From positions 1 to 36,227 of the forward strand of contig VGSG01000041.1 of the NCBI GenBank assembly GCA_016875095.1: a stretch of 36,227 bases of DNA, given 5' to 3'. Numbering within the stretch: position 1 is the first letter of the stretch; each line of letters begins with the position of its first letter. Shown here one piece after another: positions 23,989 to 32,305 of this stretch. A program made the position numbers and the translations under genes. The DNA comes from Deltaproteobacteria bacterium. GTDB taxonomy: Bacteria > Desulfobacterota > Desulfomonilia > Desulfomonilales > Desulfomonilaceae. Below the pieces are notes generated by a model that was given only the letters and a program-made list of their open reading frames with translations, had not been told where the DNA came from and ran no database searches.

Positions 23989-25794
23989 CTAACTCCGGCG
24001 GAGATCTCTGAGATCAATGACCTTGTCCAGCTCTTTCAGCGGAATCGCAGACGTGTCCACCGTGGCGTCTCCCGGTTCCGCGTCGGATCGGAGGTCTAGA
24101 TCCAGCGCCGCGCTTCTGGTCTTCCTGAGGCTCTCGTCGTCGGGACGCGCAACCAGGGCCTGAGTGAAATCGTCCACCGCGTCGGAGAGGTTCCGGTTCC
24201 GCTTCATCGCCAGGTAGATACGGCCCCTCAATTCATACGCTCCCTTTGTCCCCTGCGCGAGAGCCAAGCAGGCTGTCACGTCTTCAAAAGCGGCCTGAGT
24301 ATTACTTTTCATGAAGTTGGCGAGCCCCCTGAGGAGCAGGACCTGCGGGTCTCGAGGCGTAAACTTCATGGCCTGAGCCAAATCCACCAGCGCTCGACCC
24401 AGATAACGGGCTTGCTTCGGCTCGTCCGCTTTCGTCGCCAAGGCCAACTCCAGGTGCGCCATGCCTCGGTTAAAAAAGGTCTTGGCTAGAGACGGCCCCA
24501 GAGACGAACTGTCCTGGACCTTTTCCGGAAGCTTACTCGCCGCGTCATATGCTTCCACGGCCGCATCGAGCTTCCCCTCCTGATGGAGAGAGACCCCTTT
24601 CTCGAACCGCTCCTTCACACAGTGCGGCACGTCCAGAGTGAGCTTTTCAGGGGCCTGGAAAGAAATGGTGTTTCCCTTGTCATCGTGAATCTTGACCGAG
24701 AGCCCATACGACCGAGGATGAGGATCCTGCATTGCGACGGACGGAATTTCAACCTTGAGAAATTGCCGCGCGGACTCGTTGGAGACGTTGGGGACATCCG
24801 CACGGTCAATGACCTCACCTAACACCAGGGGTCTCTCGCCAGGGTCTTGTAGTGGGGTCAGGCGCGCCTCCATACGCATGATTGGGTTTTCGGACGTGAA
24901 ACCGAGTTTCAAGTAGGCCTCCTGGCCGGGACAGATCCTTTGCAGGGGCTCTTTGGATCCGGAGGACGACGTCAAGAGCAGTTCCAGGATGCGGGCTCTT
25001 GACGCCTGAAACACAAGCTCTTGTGGTTTTGTGGACGCACGCGCTTCCTTGGAGACGGGATTGAAACTCATCTCCTCATGACGCGGCGCCAGCAAGAAAG
25101 GCCCATCATGAGGTATCTCGATCACAAAGCCCCCGTATTTGTCCGTCATTACTTTGGACAGCTCCTGCGCGCCGTCCGGGCTCCTCAAGATCAGTTCCAC
25201 CCCGGCCAAACCCGCGCCGCCGTAGTCTACCTTTCCCTCCAGCGCCTGCGCGACCCGAAACGTGTCCTTCGCGACCACGTTCCCACCACCGGGCAACGCC
25301 ATCTGGGCCTCCACTCGATAAGCGCCCCGATCGATCTTGGCCTCCAATCGAGTTCCGGTCCCGATAACCTTTCCTTGCTGCTCCTTCTCCTTGAAAACCT
25401 TCCAGACCAAAGCCTTGCCCTCTACCGGTTTGCCGTCCCGGAGCTGGGCCTCAGCTTGGAACAAGATAGGTTTGCCCGAAATGTGCCGTCCTTTTGCTGT
25501 CGGCGATAGAATCTTCACGACGCCCGCAGGCGGCGCGGGCGCGCCGGGCTTTTTGCCGGGCGCCGGCTCGGAAAAGGTTAGAAACTCTTGGATCGGTTTG
25601 GGGACCTTTTCCTTGACGAGCGCTTCCGGATCGCAAGCAGTGGTCGCACACACAATCCAGCTCGCCGCCAGAACGCTCAGGCCCCTCCTGAAGACCGAAT
25701 AGGCCCCGGAAAAAGGCTCATCGGTTCGCGCGCGCTGCCTTCGCTCGCGACTGAGAAAGAAGAGAGGCTTGCTCACAGCTCCGCCTATATCCAT
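23989..25794 (-). CDS. Envelope protein with Ig-like/carboxypeptidase-regulatory region and TPR repeats
   Basis: A 601-residue protein. An N-terminal hydrophobic stretch (about 37-50) ends near Cys54, which could be a lipidation site although the box (TTAC) is not typical. A proline-rich linker follows, then beta-sandwich-like modules (about 90-390) that include a segment resembling carboxypeptidase regulatory repeats. At about 395-545 there are TPR-type helical repeats (such as EGKLDAAVEAYDAASKL and YLGRALVDLAQAMKF). Such combinations usually bind peptides or polysaccharides in the envelope; no precise role can be named. Candidate promoter at 25892-25919. Confidence 0.68.
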   Translation of the reverse strand: MDIGGAVSKPLFFLSRERRQRARTDEPFSGAYSVFRRGLSVLAASWIVCATTACDPEALVKEKVPKPIQEFLTFSEPAPGKKPGAPAPPAGVVKILSPTAKGRHISGKPILFQAEAQLRDGKPVEGKALVWKVFKEKEQQGKVIGTGTRLEAKIDRGAYRVEAQMALPGGGNVVAKDTFRVAQALEGKVDYGGAGLAGVELILRSPDGAQELSKVMTDKYGGFVIEIPHDGPFLLAPRHEEMSFNPVSKEARASTKPQELVFQASRARILELLLTSSSGSKEPLQRICPGQEAYLKLGFTSENPIMRMEARLTPLQDPGERPLVLGEVIDRADVPNVSNESARQFLKVEIPSVAMQDPHPRSYGLSVKIHDDKGNTISFQAPEKLTLDVPHCVKERFEKGVSLHQEGKLDAAVEAYDAASKLPEKVQDSSSLGPSLAKTFFNRGMAHLELALATKADEPKQARYLGRALVDLAQAMKFTPRDPQVLLLRGLANFMKSNTQAAFEDVTACLALAQGTKGAYELRGRIYLAMKRNRNLSDAVDDFTQALVARPDDESLRKTRSAALDLDLRSDAEPGDATVDTSAIPLKELDKVIDLRDLRRS

Positions 25795-25891
25795 CTCAAG
25801 CCACGGAAACGCCGCCGGATGATACGATCATATTCACGTGTCCGACCTTGCGGCGCCCTGTTGGAACGGGTCGGTCAAGCATGGTCCCGAG

Positions 25892-25919
25892 CTTACACCG
25901 CCTTTCGGAAGCGCGTCAA
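25892..25919 (-). promoter_or_regulatory. Candidate promoter of the TPR protein gene
   Basis: Minus-strand TTGACG (25919-25914), a 16-base spacer and TGTAAG (25897-25892). The -35 box is good and the -10 box is moderate. Confidence 0.35.
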
Positions 25920-26059
25920 GAACAGTGTTCGGGACTGATGGGGTATGCAATGGGGCGCGGGGCATTCGTGCACGGGTTCTCAGAGGCGCCTGAGCCGTTT
26001 TCTGAGGCATTCGGATTAGCGAGAAATTATATCAGACTTTGATGTTAACATGTTGATAA

Positions 26060-26088
26060 TTGACGCTAAAATATGTTTATGCTATAAT
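26060..26088 (+). promoter_or_regulatory. Near-consensus sigma-70 promoter placed almost on the rlpA start codon
   Basis: TTGACG (26060-26065), a 17-base spacer and perfect TATAAT (26083-26088). The expected transcription start is about 26093-26097, and the first possible start codon of rlpA is ATG at 26097-26099. The mRNA would be leaderless or nearly so. Confidence 0.72.
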
Positions 26089-26096
26089 CGGGGAGA

Positions 26097-26741
26097 ATGG
26101 AAAGAGTCCCGGCGCCCCATCAACGACACCCAATATTCGCACGCCTCATCCTACTGTGCGCCTGCGCTCTGCTCCCGATTTGCACGAGCTGCGCAACCCG
26201 CGCGCCGTGCGTTAAGGCGGAAAAGCAAGGCTCCTACACGATCAACGGCAAGACCTACAAAACCATGAAAACCGTCAAATCAGGGCACAAGGAGACAGGG
26301 GTGGCGTCGTGGTACGGTCCTGGGTTCGACGGCAAGAAGACGGCCTGTGGTGAACGGTACGACATGCACGCCATGACTGCGGCGCACCCTTCGCTCCCCA
26401 TGAATACGCTTGTCCGCGTAACCAACCTGGCCAACGGGCGGGCAACGGTGGTGCGCATAAACGATCGTGGACCCTTTGTGGACGATCGGCTAATCGACCT
26501 CTCCTTGGCCGCGGCAAGGGAACTGAAAATCGTCAGGCCTGGGCTGGCTTCGGTGCAGCTCGATGTGATCGGGTCGTCAGGGGCCATGGTGGCCTCCAAA
26601 GGGCGCTCGATCAGCAACACGCCTGATCCGACAAGGGCGCCGAATCCGTTCTATCAGGCCGCGACACAAGGCTCGAAGCCGGAGTCGGCCGCTCCGGCGT
26701 CCCTAGGACGTCGCCTCGTGGCGAGCCTCTGGTCCTTCTAA
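26097..26741 (+). CDS. rlpA: RlpA-type septal-ring lytic transglycosylase
   Basis: A 214-residue protein with an N-terminal hydrophobic signal (about 13-30) and several cysteines around 29-38 that may include a lipidation site, though no classic lipobox is seen. The double-psi beta-barrel RlpA domain covers about 67-160 with the signature GVASWYGPGFDGKKTACGE. The catalytic pair is present: His97 and Asp123 (AAHP and RINDRGPF). RlpA cleaves denuded peptidoglycan strands at the division septum. This version has no SPOR domain, so septal targeting would need another route. The only usable in-frame start lies within about ten bases of a strong -10 box. Confidence 0.9.
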   Translation: MERVPAPHQRHPIFARLILLCACALLPICTSCATRAPCVKAEKQGSYTINGKTYKTMKTVKSGHKETGVASWYGPGFDGKKTACGERYDMHAMTAAHPSLPMNTLVRVTNLANGRATVVRINDRGPFVDDRLIDLSLAAARELKIVRPGLASVQLDVIGSSGAMVASKGRSISNTPDPTRAPNPFYQAATQGSKPESAAPASLGRRLVASLWSF

Positions 26742-26963
26742 AGGCATTTTCGTTTACGGCGCTGAAACTCTTTTGTTCTTGACAATACGAGGGAAATTCT
26801 TTAGCATACGGCTCTCCAGGATTTGATCCCTTTGCTTAGACTTATCGGTCGTTTGGGTTCCTTGAGGGGCAACAAGGACTCACCCCACGTGACGTTCTGT
26901 CTTTACCCTACAGCTTTGCATTTTAGTCTGCTGGGAGTTTAGAGAAGAGAAAGGAGAAAGAAT
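26742..26963 (+). other. sat leader region
   Basis: Contains the sat promoter, then a leader of about 150 bases. TCCTTG (26859-26864) and CAAGGA (26873-26878) form a small hairpin. I recognise no riboswitch and see no gene. Confidence 0.5.
26779..26807 (+). promoter_or_regulatory. Sigma-70-type promoter of sat
   Basis: Perfect TTGACA (26779-26784), a 17-base spacer and TAGCAT (26802-26807). The predicted start is about 26814, giving a leader of about 150 bases. Confidence 0.65.
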
Positions 26964-28217
26964 ATGGCAGAAATAGGACATGGTGGAAAGGAAATCGTCG
27001 AGCGGATTATGGAGCCCGCTCAGGCGAAGTCCAAGATCCAAAACCTGGCCAAGATCCCGGTTCGCAGCCAAATCGCCAACGAAATCATAGGGATTGCCTA
27101 TGGATTCTTTTCGCCGCTGCAAGGCTTTATGGGCAAGGCGGACGTGGAGTCCGTGTGCAAGAATATGAAGCTTGCAAACGGCGTGGTCTGGAGTATCCCC
27201 ATTTTGTTCGATCTCAGCGACGAAGAGATCAAGCAATATGGGATTAACAAGGGTGCTTCCGTGGTCCTCACCTACAACGACAACCCCATGGCTATCATGG
27301 AGGTTGAAGAGATCTTTGACTACGACCGCAAGTCAATGGCCGCGGCTGTATACGGCACGGACGATCCCAAGCATCCCGGATGCTCTCGCACCTACGCGTA
27401 CAAAGATAAGTTTATAGGCGGCAAAATCACACTGATCAATCGACCCAAGATTAACCCGCCGTATGATCCTTACTTTGTCCCGCCTCTGGAACTGCGCAAG
27501 AAGTTCAAGGATAAGGGCTGGGTCAGGGTTGTTGCCCACCAGACCCGGAACGTGCCCCACACAGGCCACGAGTGGCTCATGAAGGGCGCCTGGTTCCAGA
27601 CTTACGGAGAGCTCTCTATCGAGAAGCCCATTGTGGGCGTGCTCGTCAACGCGATCATCGGCGAAAAGCGCAAAGGCGACTACATTGACGAATCGATCAT
27701 CCTGACTCAGGACGAGCTGCGCAAATCCGGGTACTTCGGCGATCACAACCACCTGACCACCCTCACATTCTGGGATATGCGCTACGCGGGCCCACGAGAG
27801 GCCGTATTCCACGCCGCGCTTCGGACTAATCTCGGATTGACCCACCATATGTACGGGCGAGATCACGCGGGCGTGGGGACTTACTACGGGCCGTACGATG
27901 CGCACCATATGCTCGAGAAAATCGCTAAGGACCTTGCCATTGTCCCCGTATACTCCATGAACTGGCTCTACTGCCCCCACTGCGGTGAAGTGACCTCCGA
28001 GGGCCTCTGCAATCACAAGAAGGAATGGCAGAAGTTCAGCGGCACCTTGATCCGCAGCATCGTCATGGACGGCGTCAAGCCCCCGCGGCTGATTTTCCGC
28101 CCGGAGGTCTTCGATCTGGTGATGGAGTGCGCTGATAAGTACGGTTTCGGATCGCCCTTCGTAACTGACGACTATTTGGCGAAACGCATCCCTGTCTTTG
28201 AAATTCCCCCCATGTAA
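26964..28217 (+). CDS. sat: Sulfate adenylyltransferase (ATP sulfurylase)
   Basis: A 417-residue protein of the homo-oligomeric dissimilatory type. Active-site motifs are intact: QTRNVPHTGH (residues 193-202, with the HxxH pair at His199 and His202) and GRDHAGVG (298-305). A zinc site is indicated by Cys337, Cys340, Cys349 and His351, as in Sat of sulfate reducers and Thermus. It joins sulfate and ATP to APS plus pyrophosphate, the first step of sulfate respiration. The start has AAGGAG eight bases upstream. aprAB and qmo genes are not in the window. A small gene follows after 14 bases. Confidence 0.97.
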   Translation: MAEIGHGGKEIVERIMEPAQAKSKIQNLAKIPVRSQIANEIIGIAYGFFSPLQGFMGKADVESVCKNMKLANGVVWSIPILFDLSDEEIKQYGINKGASVVLTYNDNPMAIMEVEEIFDYDRKSMAAAVYGTDDPKHPGCSRTYAYKDKFIGGKITLINRPKINPPYDPYFVPPLELRKKFKDKGWVRVVAHQTRNVPHTGHEWLMKGAWFQTYGELSIEKPIVGVLVNAIIGEKRKGDYIDESIILTQDELRKSGYFGDHNHLTTLTFWDMRYAGPREAVFHAALRTNLGLTHHMYGRDHAGVGTYYGPYDAHHMLEKIAKDLAIVPVYSMNWLYCPHCGEVTSEGLCNHKKEWQKFSGTLIRSIVMDGVKPPRLIFRPEVFDLVMECADKYGFGSPFVTDDYLAKRIPVFEIPPM

Positions 28218-28218
28218 G

Positions 28219-28228
28219 AGGAGGTGAT
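28219..28228 (+). promoter_or_regulatory. Extended Shine-Dalgarno site of the sat-linked small gene
   Basis: AGGAGGTGAT, ten bases fully complementary to the usual 3' end of bacterial 16S rRNA, seven bases from its core to the ATG at 28232. It suggests a high translation rate. Confidence 0.75.
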
Positions 28229-28231
28229 ACC

Positions 28232-28531
28232 ATGGCCGAAGAGAAATACCCCATAAACATCTGGATTAATGAAGAGCGTTTTAAGCAGCTTGAGAAGGCT
28301 GGGCTTTCGGATATGTGCGAGGAGATGCTGGCCGGACTGAAGGTCTTTCGCGTGTTTGCGAACGACGCTCAGAGGGACAAGATTCTCAAAGTCTTCCCCA
28401 CGGCCAAATTCGATAGCGCAACGACAAAGAGCATCGAGCTGCTCCCGAAAGACGTGAAGGACGCGATCTTCGTCAAGTGCGTGGAAAAGAAGTCCATGGA
28501 CGTGCTCGACGACTTCTTGAAATCGTACTGA
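28232..28531 (+). CDS. Small protein co-transcribed with sat, function unknown
   Basis: A 99-residue, acidic and lysine-rich, probably cytosolic helical protein without signal peptide or membrane segment. I do not recognise the family. It starts 14 bases after the sat stop codon, has an exceptionally strong ribosome-binding site, and is followed by a clear terminator, so sat and this gene form a complete two-gene unit. The arrangement suggests a role linked to ATP sulfurylase, perhaps as partner or regulator, but this rests on position alone. Confidence 0.8.
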   Translation: MAEEKYPINIWINEERFKQLEKAGLSDMCEEMLAGLKVFRVFANDAQRDKILKVFPTAKFDSATTKSIELLPKDVKDAIFVKCVEKKSMDVLDDFLKSY

Positions 28532-28567
28532 TCACGCTTCACGGGATCTTGCAACGCCTGGAGACAG

Positions 28568-28600
28568 AAGAGGGAACCCCGAGGGTTCCCTCTTTTCTTT
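28568..28600 (+). terminator. Rho-independent terminator of the sat operon
   Basis: A 12-bp stem (28568-28579 with 28583-28594) and a three-base loop, with a T-rich tail (TTTTCTTT). It starts about 37 bases after the small gene. On the opposite strand the stem has an A-rich flank, so it could also serve the convergent M23 gene. Confidence 0.9.
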
Positions 28601-28618
28601 TGCGGGCGGCAAGGGCTC

Positions 28619-29542
28619 TTACCGCCGTGCGGTCAGCAGATCGGGAATGCCCCACTGCGCGGGAACCGGGCCCATAGGGGAGTTGGAGAAGCGCTTGGCG
28701 ACTCGAACGCCTTTTAGTTGCTGCGGAGAGAAATACGCGAGCGGATTGTAGAGCTTGTTTCGCGCTCGCACCTCAATGTGGAGATGAGGTCCGGTGGAGC
28801 GCCCGGTGTTCCCCACGGACGCCATCTTCTGGCCTCGTTTTATCCTCTGTCCCTTTTTCACCAGGATCTGGTTCAAGTGCGCGTATTGAGTGTAGATTCC
28901 ATTCCCGTGATCCAGCAGGACCGTCTTCCCGTAGTTCTTGAACTTGGGGACTCCGGTAAAAAGAACCCGACCTTCCAAACACGCAAGCACAGGAGTTCCA
29001 ATGGGGGCGGCGATATCCAGACCTTTGTGAAAAACGCCCCAACGATGACCGAAGGGCGAACTCAATTCACCGCCGGGCACTGGAAATGCAAGCGTGGGAA
29101 CTGCCGGATCCCTCTTCCCTCGGATCGTTCGGACAACTGAGTCGGCCTTATGTCGCCCCGCCGGCTCTTGCCACCCGGTCTTATCCTCAGCCGAAGCCGT
29201 CTTCTGCGGTTCGTCCGCGTTGGGCAGCAGCGCGTCCGCATGCAGAAAGACCGTATCACCCGGTTGCAGTGTGTAGGGCGGTTTGAACGCGTTGAGCGCG
29301 GCTACCTTTTTTAGATCCAGGTTGTACACGCCGCAGATGTGCTCCAGAGTCTCATCGCGACCCACGATGTGAAATACCCCTTCGTCCTCTGAATGAGATA
29401 TCTCCGAAGGCTTTTGAGTGACCTGGGTTGTTTTCTTCGCGGGGGTGTCCTGAGACGAAGAGCTTTTGAAAATGCCGGTATGAGAGCACGAGGCGAGAAC
29501 GAGGAGGGGAATCGCGAGTAGCAGGATAGGTTGGGGCCTCAT
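28619..29542 (-). CDS. LysM and M23 peptidase lipoprotein (NlpD/EnvC type)
   Basis: A 307-residue lipoprotein with lipobox LASC (Cys19). A LysM domain lies at about 55-102, and an M23 lysostaphin-like domain at about 155-275. The zinc and catalytic residues of active M23 peptidases are present: His172 and Asp176 (HKGLD), His222 (YAHL) and His253/His255 (HLH). E. coli NlpD has lost these and only activates amidases; here the enzyme probably cuts peptidoglycan cross-links itself. GGAG lies five bases before the ATG, and a candidate promoter is at 29579-29607. It converges on the sat unit. Confidence 0.88.
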   Translation of the reverse strand: MRPQPILLLAIPLLVLASCSHTGIFKSSSSQDTPAKKTTQVTQKPSEISHSEDEGVFHIVGRDETLEHICGVYNLDLKKVAALNAFKPPYTLQPGDTVFLHADALLPNADEPQKTASAEDKTGWQEPAGRHKADSVVRTIRGKRDPAVPTLAFPVPGGELSSPFGHRWGVFHKGLDIAAPIGTPVLACLEGRVLFTGVPKFKNYGKTVLLDHGNGIYTQYAHLNQILVKKGQRIKRGQKMASVGNTGRSTGPHLHIEVRARNKLYNPLAYFSPQQLKGVRVAKRFSNSPMGPVPAQWGIPDLLTARR

Positions 29543-29578
29543 GTCTTCTCCAGCCCGGAGATCAAGGTCAGCGGGGCC

Positions 29579-29607
29579 ATGCTACACGAAATGACAAATA
29601 AAGTCAA
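29579..29607 (-). promoter_or_regulatory. Candidate promoter of the M23 lipoprotein gene
   Basis: Minus-strand TTGACT (29607-29602), a 17-base spacer and TAGCAT (29584-29579). The -10 box is identical to that of the sat promoter, with the same spacer length. Confidence 0.5.
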
Positions 29608-29911
29608 CAATAAACAGGAGATAGTATTCTTTTATAATATTTGATATCGTAAAAGAATATTATCATAATGAAATAACTGTCTTATCTGGCTTACATCAGC
29701 CGCGGCCCTCGCGCGACGCGATAACCTCCCTTCCCTGCGGAATGGGCAATCTCCCGAAAGCTTCTCCCGGTTGAGAACTGATCCGGTCCCCCGATTGTGT
29801 TGCGGCCCTTTCGGGGGCCGCACGATTGGGAACAAGGAGCCCTGGGAAAGGGCTGCCTCGCGCCTCCCGGGAGAGAAGCACGGCGCGAGAGAAGATCCGC
29901 GCTCGCGAGTC
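29608..29911. other. Gene-free, strongly structured segment between two envelope genes
   Basis: An AT-rich part (29625-29663) holds two alternative perfect inverted repeats: TATTCTTTTA (29625-29634) with TAAAAGAATA (29650-29659), and ATAATATT (29634-29641) with AATATTAT (29656-29663). The GC-rich part holds GCGGCCC/GGGCCGC (29802-29821), AGCCCT/AGGGCT (29838-29854) and CTCGCGCC/GGCGCGAG (29857-29889). No coding potential is seen. It could be a structured 3' UTR or a small RNA. Confidence 0.5.
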
Positions 29912-30379
29912 CTACGGCCTCATCGTGTTCTTCATCTGATCCTGGGTCGTCTGTTGGACGCCGGAGACTTGGCCTCTGAGGTCTCTTAGGCTCTGCGCTT
30001 GATCTTCGGGTTTTTTCGTCAGGCTGGAGATTTGCGACCTGATCTGGTTTATGGTTGCCTCGTAGCTTCCGATTTGTCGGCTCAGCTCTTCCTGAGAGTT
30101 TTTCTTGAGCGCTCCGATCTGTTGCTCCAGCTTGGCAATGTGCGCGTCCAGGGCCACTCGCTGTTTCAGGAGGCCGTCAATGGACTGTTTGATGCCGTCG
30201 ATCTGGCTGCTCAACATCGCCTGATTGGCCACTTTGGCCTTTTCGATCTGCGTCTGGACCAGGAGAGCCCTTTGTTCAAGGGCCTGAATCTCGGCATCGA
30301 AATTCCCCGCGAACGCTTGAGCGCCTCCAAACGGAGCAATGATGACCAGTATCGCAGTGAAGATGCCGGCGCTTTTCAT
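29912..30379 (-). CDS. Periplasmic coiled-coil protein
   Basis: 155 residues from the ATG at 30377-30379, which has AAGGAG seven bases upstream; the longer ORF from 30445 adds an unlikely 22-residue extension. A cleavable signal peptide (about 1-25, ending AQAFAG) is followed by heptad-rich helix from about 28 to 150 (many Q/A/L/I/K positions, such as EIQALEQRALLVQTQIEKAK). The protein probably forms a periplasmic oligomer. No enzymatic motif is visible. A promoter-like pair lies at 30434-30461. Confidence 0.7.
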   Translation of the reverse strand: MKSAGIFTAILVIIAPFGGAQAFAGNFDAEIQALEQRALLVQTQIEKAKVANQAMLSSQIDGIKQSIDGLLKQRVALDAHIAKLEQQIGALKKNSQEELSRQIGSYEATINQIRSQISSLTKKPEDQAQSLRDLRGQVSGVQQTTQDQMKNTMRP

Positions 30380-30433
30380 AGTTGCACTCTCCTTATCAGG
30401 GGGTTGGGCCTCGGGTCGGCCCTGTGGTGGGGA

Positions 30434-30461
30434 GTCATACCACATGGAGGATGAATTGCAA
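30434..30461 (-). promoter_or_regulatory. Candidate promoter of the coiled-coil protein gene
   Basis: Minus-strand TTGCAA (30461-30456), a 16-base spacer and TATGAC (30439-30434). Both boxes are moderate matches. Confidence 0.33.
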
Positions 30462-30907
30462 GGTTTTTGTATTTATTTAATTAGGTTGTGCTTAAAATCT
30501 TAAGTAATAGTTTATCTATGAACCGGGGCGCGCTCGTTTCTTCCGAAGGAAGAACTTCCAAGTCCCTCCGGGTTCACTGAGGAAATCCTTGAGGTTGTGG
30601 ACCGACGCGGAACTCATTGGCCTGGATTCATTGGCCGACTGAGCCCGTGATTCAGGCAGTTCTGCGCTCGGATATTGACAGAGGTCAGCCTCCGGTCCGA
30701 TTTCAAGGCCGGTCGGCGCCGTCCGCTTAAGATACGGATTGAGCGAACCTCTTATTATGAAAGATAGTTCCCGGCGATTTTGACATGGCTTCTCACAATG
30801 GCTTAAAGCCTACCTTTTTTATTTACATTTGCTGCGGTCGGTGGTAGTAGTGATGGAAAAACGACGAACCCGGTTCGTCTACCGTAGTCTGAAAGCGCGG
30901 AAATCCG
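30462..30907. other. Gap between divergent envelope genes
   Basis: No gene seen. An AT-rich stretch at about 30470-30520 is followed by ordinary sequence. A perfect TTGACA at 30780-30785 faces the plus-strand gene, but the box 17 bases on (TTAAAG) is poor, so I do not call it a promoter. Confidence 0.45.
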
Positions 30908-32305
30908 GTGGAAGAAAAATCTAACATTAAAAGGAGAGGATTCATCAAATATCTGGGGATGAAGACACTGATATCCAAATATCATTTCCTCAGGATCGCG
31001 AAGTCGCTTCATCGTCGGCCTTGCGCGGCGAGCGGACGAGCGTTGGTGAGCCTGGCTTTGGCTTCCTGTCTGACGTCCTTCCTGGCGCCGGAATTGTTCG
31101 CGGCGCAGAAGATTCCCGGCGAAGAAGGATCCGGCCTTCTGTATGCGCTCACCAATTTGCATCCCGTGGCCTACGTGATTCTCGTGCTCGTCTTCATCCT
31201 CTCCGTCCTGAATCTCCTGCTACAGGATCTGCTGCATCCCGAGACATGGCCTTCATCGGTCCGGAGACTCTTCACATACGGAGTCGCTCCCGACATGGCC
31301 AAGCGCGACCCGCAATCGGACTCAGGTCGATTGTCCCGAGTGGGAGTCGGTTTCTATTCGGGAATGTCCTCGGGGGATTTGCCTGGCTATGCGGCTGACG
31401 CACACGAGGGCGTGGTCGGCCCGAGGCGGGTGGCGCGGTCGAATAGGGAAGAAATGGAAGGCCGTCCAACCCCATTGGACGGGCTGAATCATCCTCTCCC
31501 GAGCTTTGCCGCTTCCCGGAGTGTCCGGCCCGAGGAGGCGCCTCCGATGATTGGCGGTTCAACCGACAAGAAAGGTCAGAAGCGGGAATTCAAATTCACC
31601 ACGGCTGTGGACCTCCCCCCGTTGGACGAGATGGAAAGGAGGGAAAGGGAAAAGCTCGTGGTTTCCGGTCGAGTGATGGGTTCTGATGGGAAAGCTTTGG
31701 CATCCGCGCTGGTTTTCCTGACCGACCAACAGGGCAATCGGGTTGGCCAATCCGCTCGATCTGCGGAAAATACCGGAGAATTCAAGGCGCAGGCCCATGA
31801 GCCGGGCAAGTATGTGATTCAGGCGTACAAGCGCGGATACCTGATGGAGAATACGGAGCCGTTGGCCATACCTGTGGAGGCGGGGCGGATCGAAGGGATC
31901 GACATTCGCATGATACCGGAAGGATGTCTAGTCCAAGGTCATGTGGAATTCGACGGCCCCCCGGAAGAGCTCACGGGTCTTGAAGCGCGGTGCTCGATGG
32001 AATCGAGTGACTGGTCTCGTTCCAGCCGGCTGGACCCATCGGGAACATTCAGAATCGCGGGCGTTCTCCATGACTCGAGCTGCACGCTGGAGCTTGTGGC
32101 CGGAGACGGGACCGTCCTGGGGCGCACCGACCCATTCGACACCAAGAGGAACCGGGAGATGTATCGGACAATAAAGGTGTCGTGCCGCGCCGGTGAAGAG
32201 CGCGAGGCGGAGATGGCTTCCGAGGAACGGCCCTGGCGCGAAACCGAAAACTCAGGAGAACCTCCGCCCCAATCGTATTCAGCGGATACGTGCAAAGCCG
32301 GATGA
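30908..32305 (+). CDS. Membrane protein with carboxypeptidase-regulatory-like domain
   Basis: A 465-residue protein from the GTG at 30908, or 448 from an ATG at 30959; neither start has a clear Shine-Dalgarno site. An N-terminal hydrophobic segment (about 45-65) and a strong membrane helix (about 87-112) anchor it. A low-complexity, proline- and glycine-rich linker follows to about 225. The C-terminal part, about 245-430, contains two beta-sandwich modules of carboxypeptidase-regulatory type (LVVSGRVMGSDGKALASA, then GCLVQGHVEFDG). These modules usually mediate protein or glycan contacts at the cell surface. The function is unknown. Ankyrin and CoA-ligase genes follow on the same strand. Confidence 0.68.
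   Translation: MEEKSNIKRRGFIKYLGMKTLISKYHFLRIAKSLHRRPCAASGRALVSLALASCLTSFLAPELFAAQKIPGEEGSGLLYALTNLHPVAYVILVLVFILSVLNLLLQDLLHPETWPSSVRRLFTYGVAPDMAKRDPQSDSGRLSRVGVGFYSGMSSGDLPGYAADAHEGVVGPRRVARSNREEMEGRPTPLDGLNHPLPSFAASRSVRPEEAPPMIGGSTDKKGQKREFKFTTAVDLPPLDEMERREREKLVVSGRVMGSDGKALASALVFLTDQQGNRVGQSARSAENTGEFKAQAHEPGKYVIQAYKRGYLMENTEPLAIPVEAGRIEGIDIRMIPEGCLVQGHVEFDGPPEELTGLEARCSMESSDWSRSSRLDPSGTFRIAGVLHDSSCTLELVAGDGTVLGRTDPFDTKRNREMYRTIKVSCRAGEEREAEMASEERPWRETENSGEPPPQSYSADTCKAG

Noticed and set aside
26859-26878. SAM-type or sulfur-related riboswitch in the sat leader
   Set aside because: Only one 6-bp hairpin is visible, and the multi-helix core of SAM riboswitches is absent.
30780-30808. Promoter for the carboxypeptidase-regulatory-like membrane protein gene
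   Set aside because: The TTGACA is perfect, but the box at the right distance matches TATAAT at only three positions.
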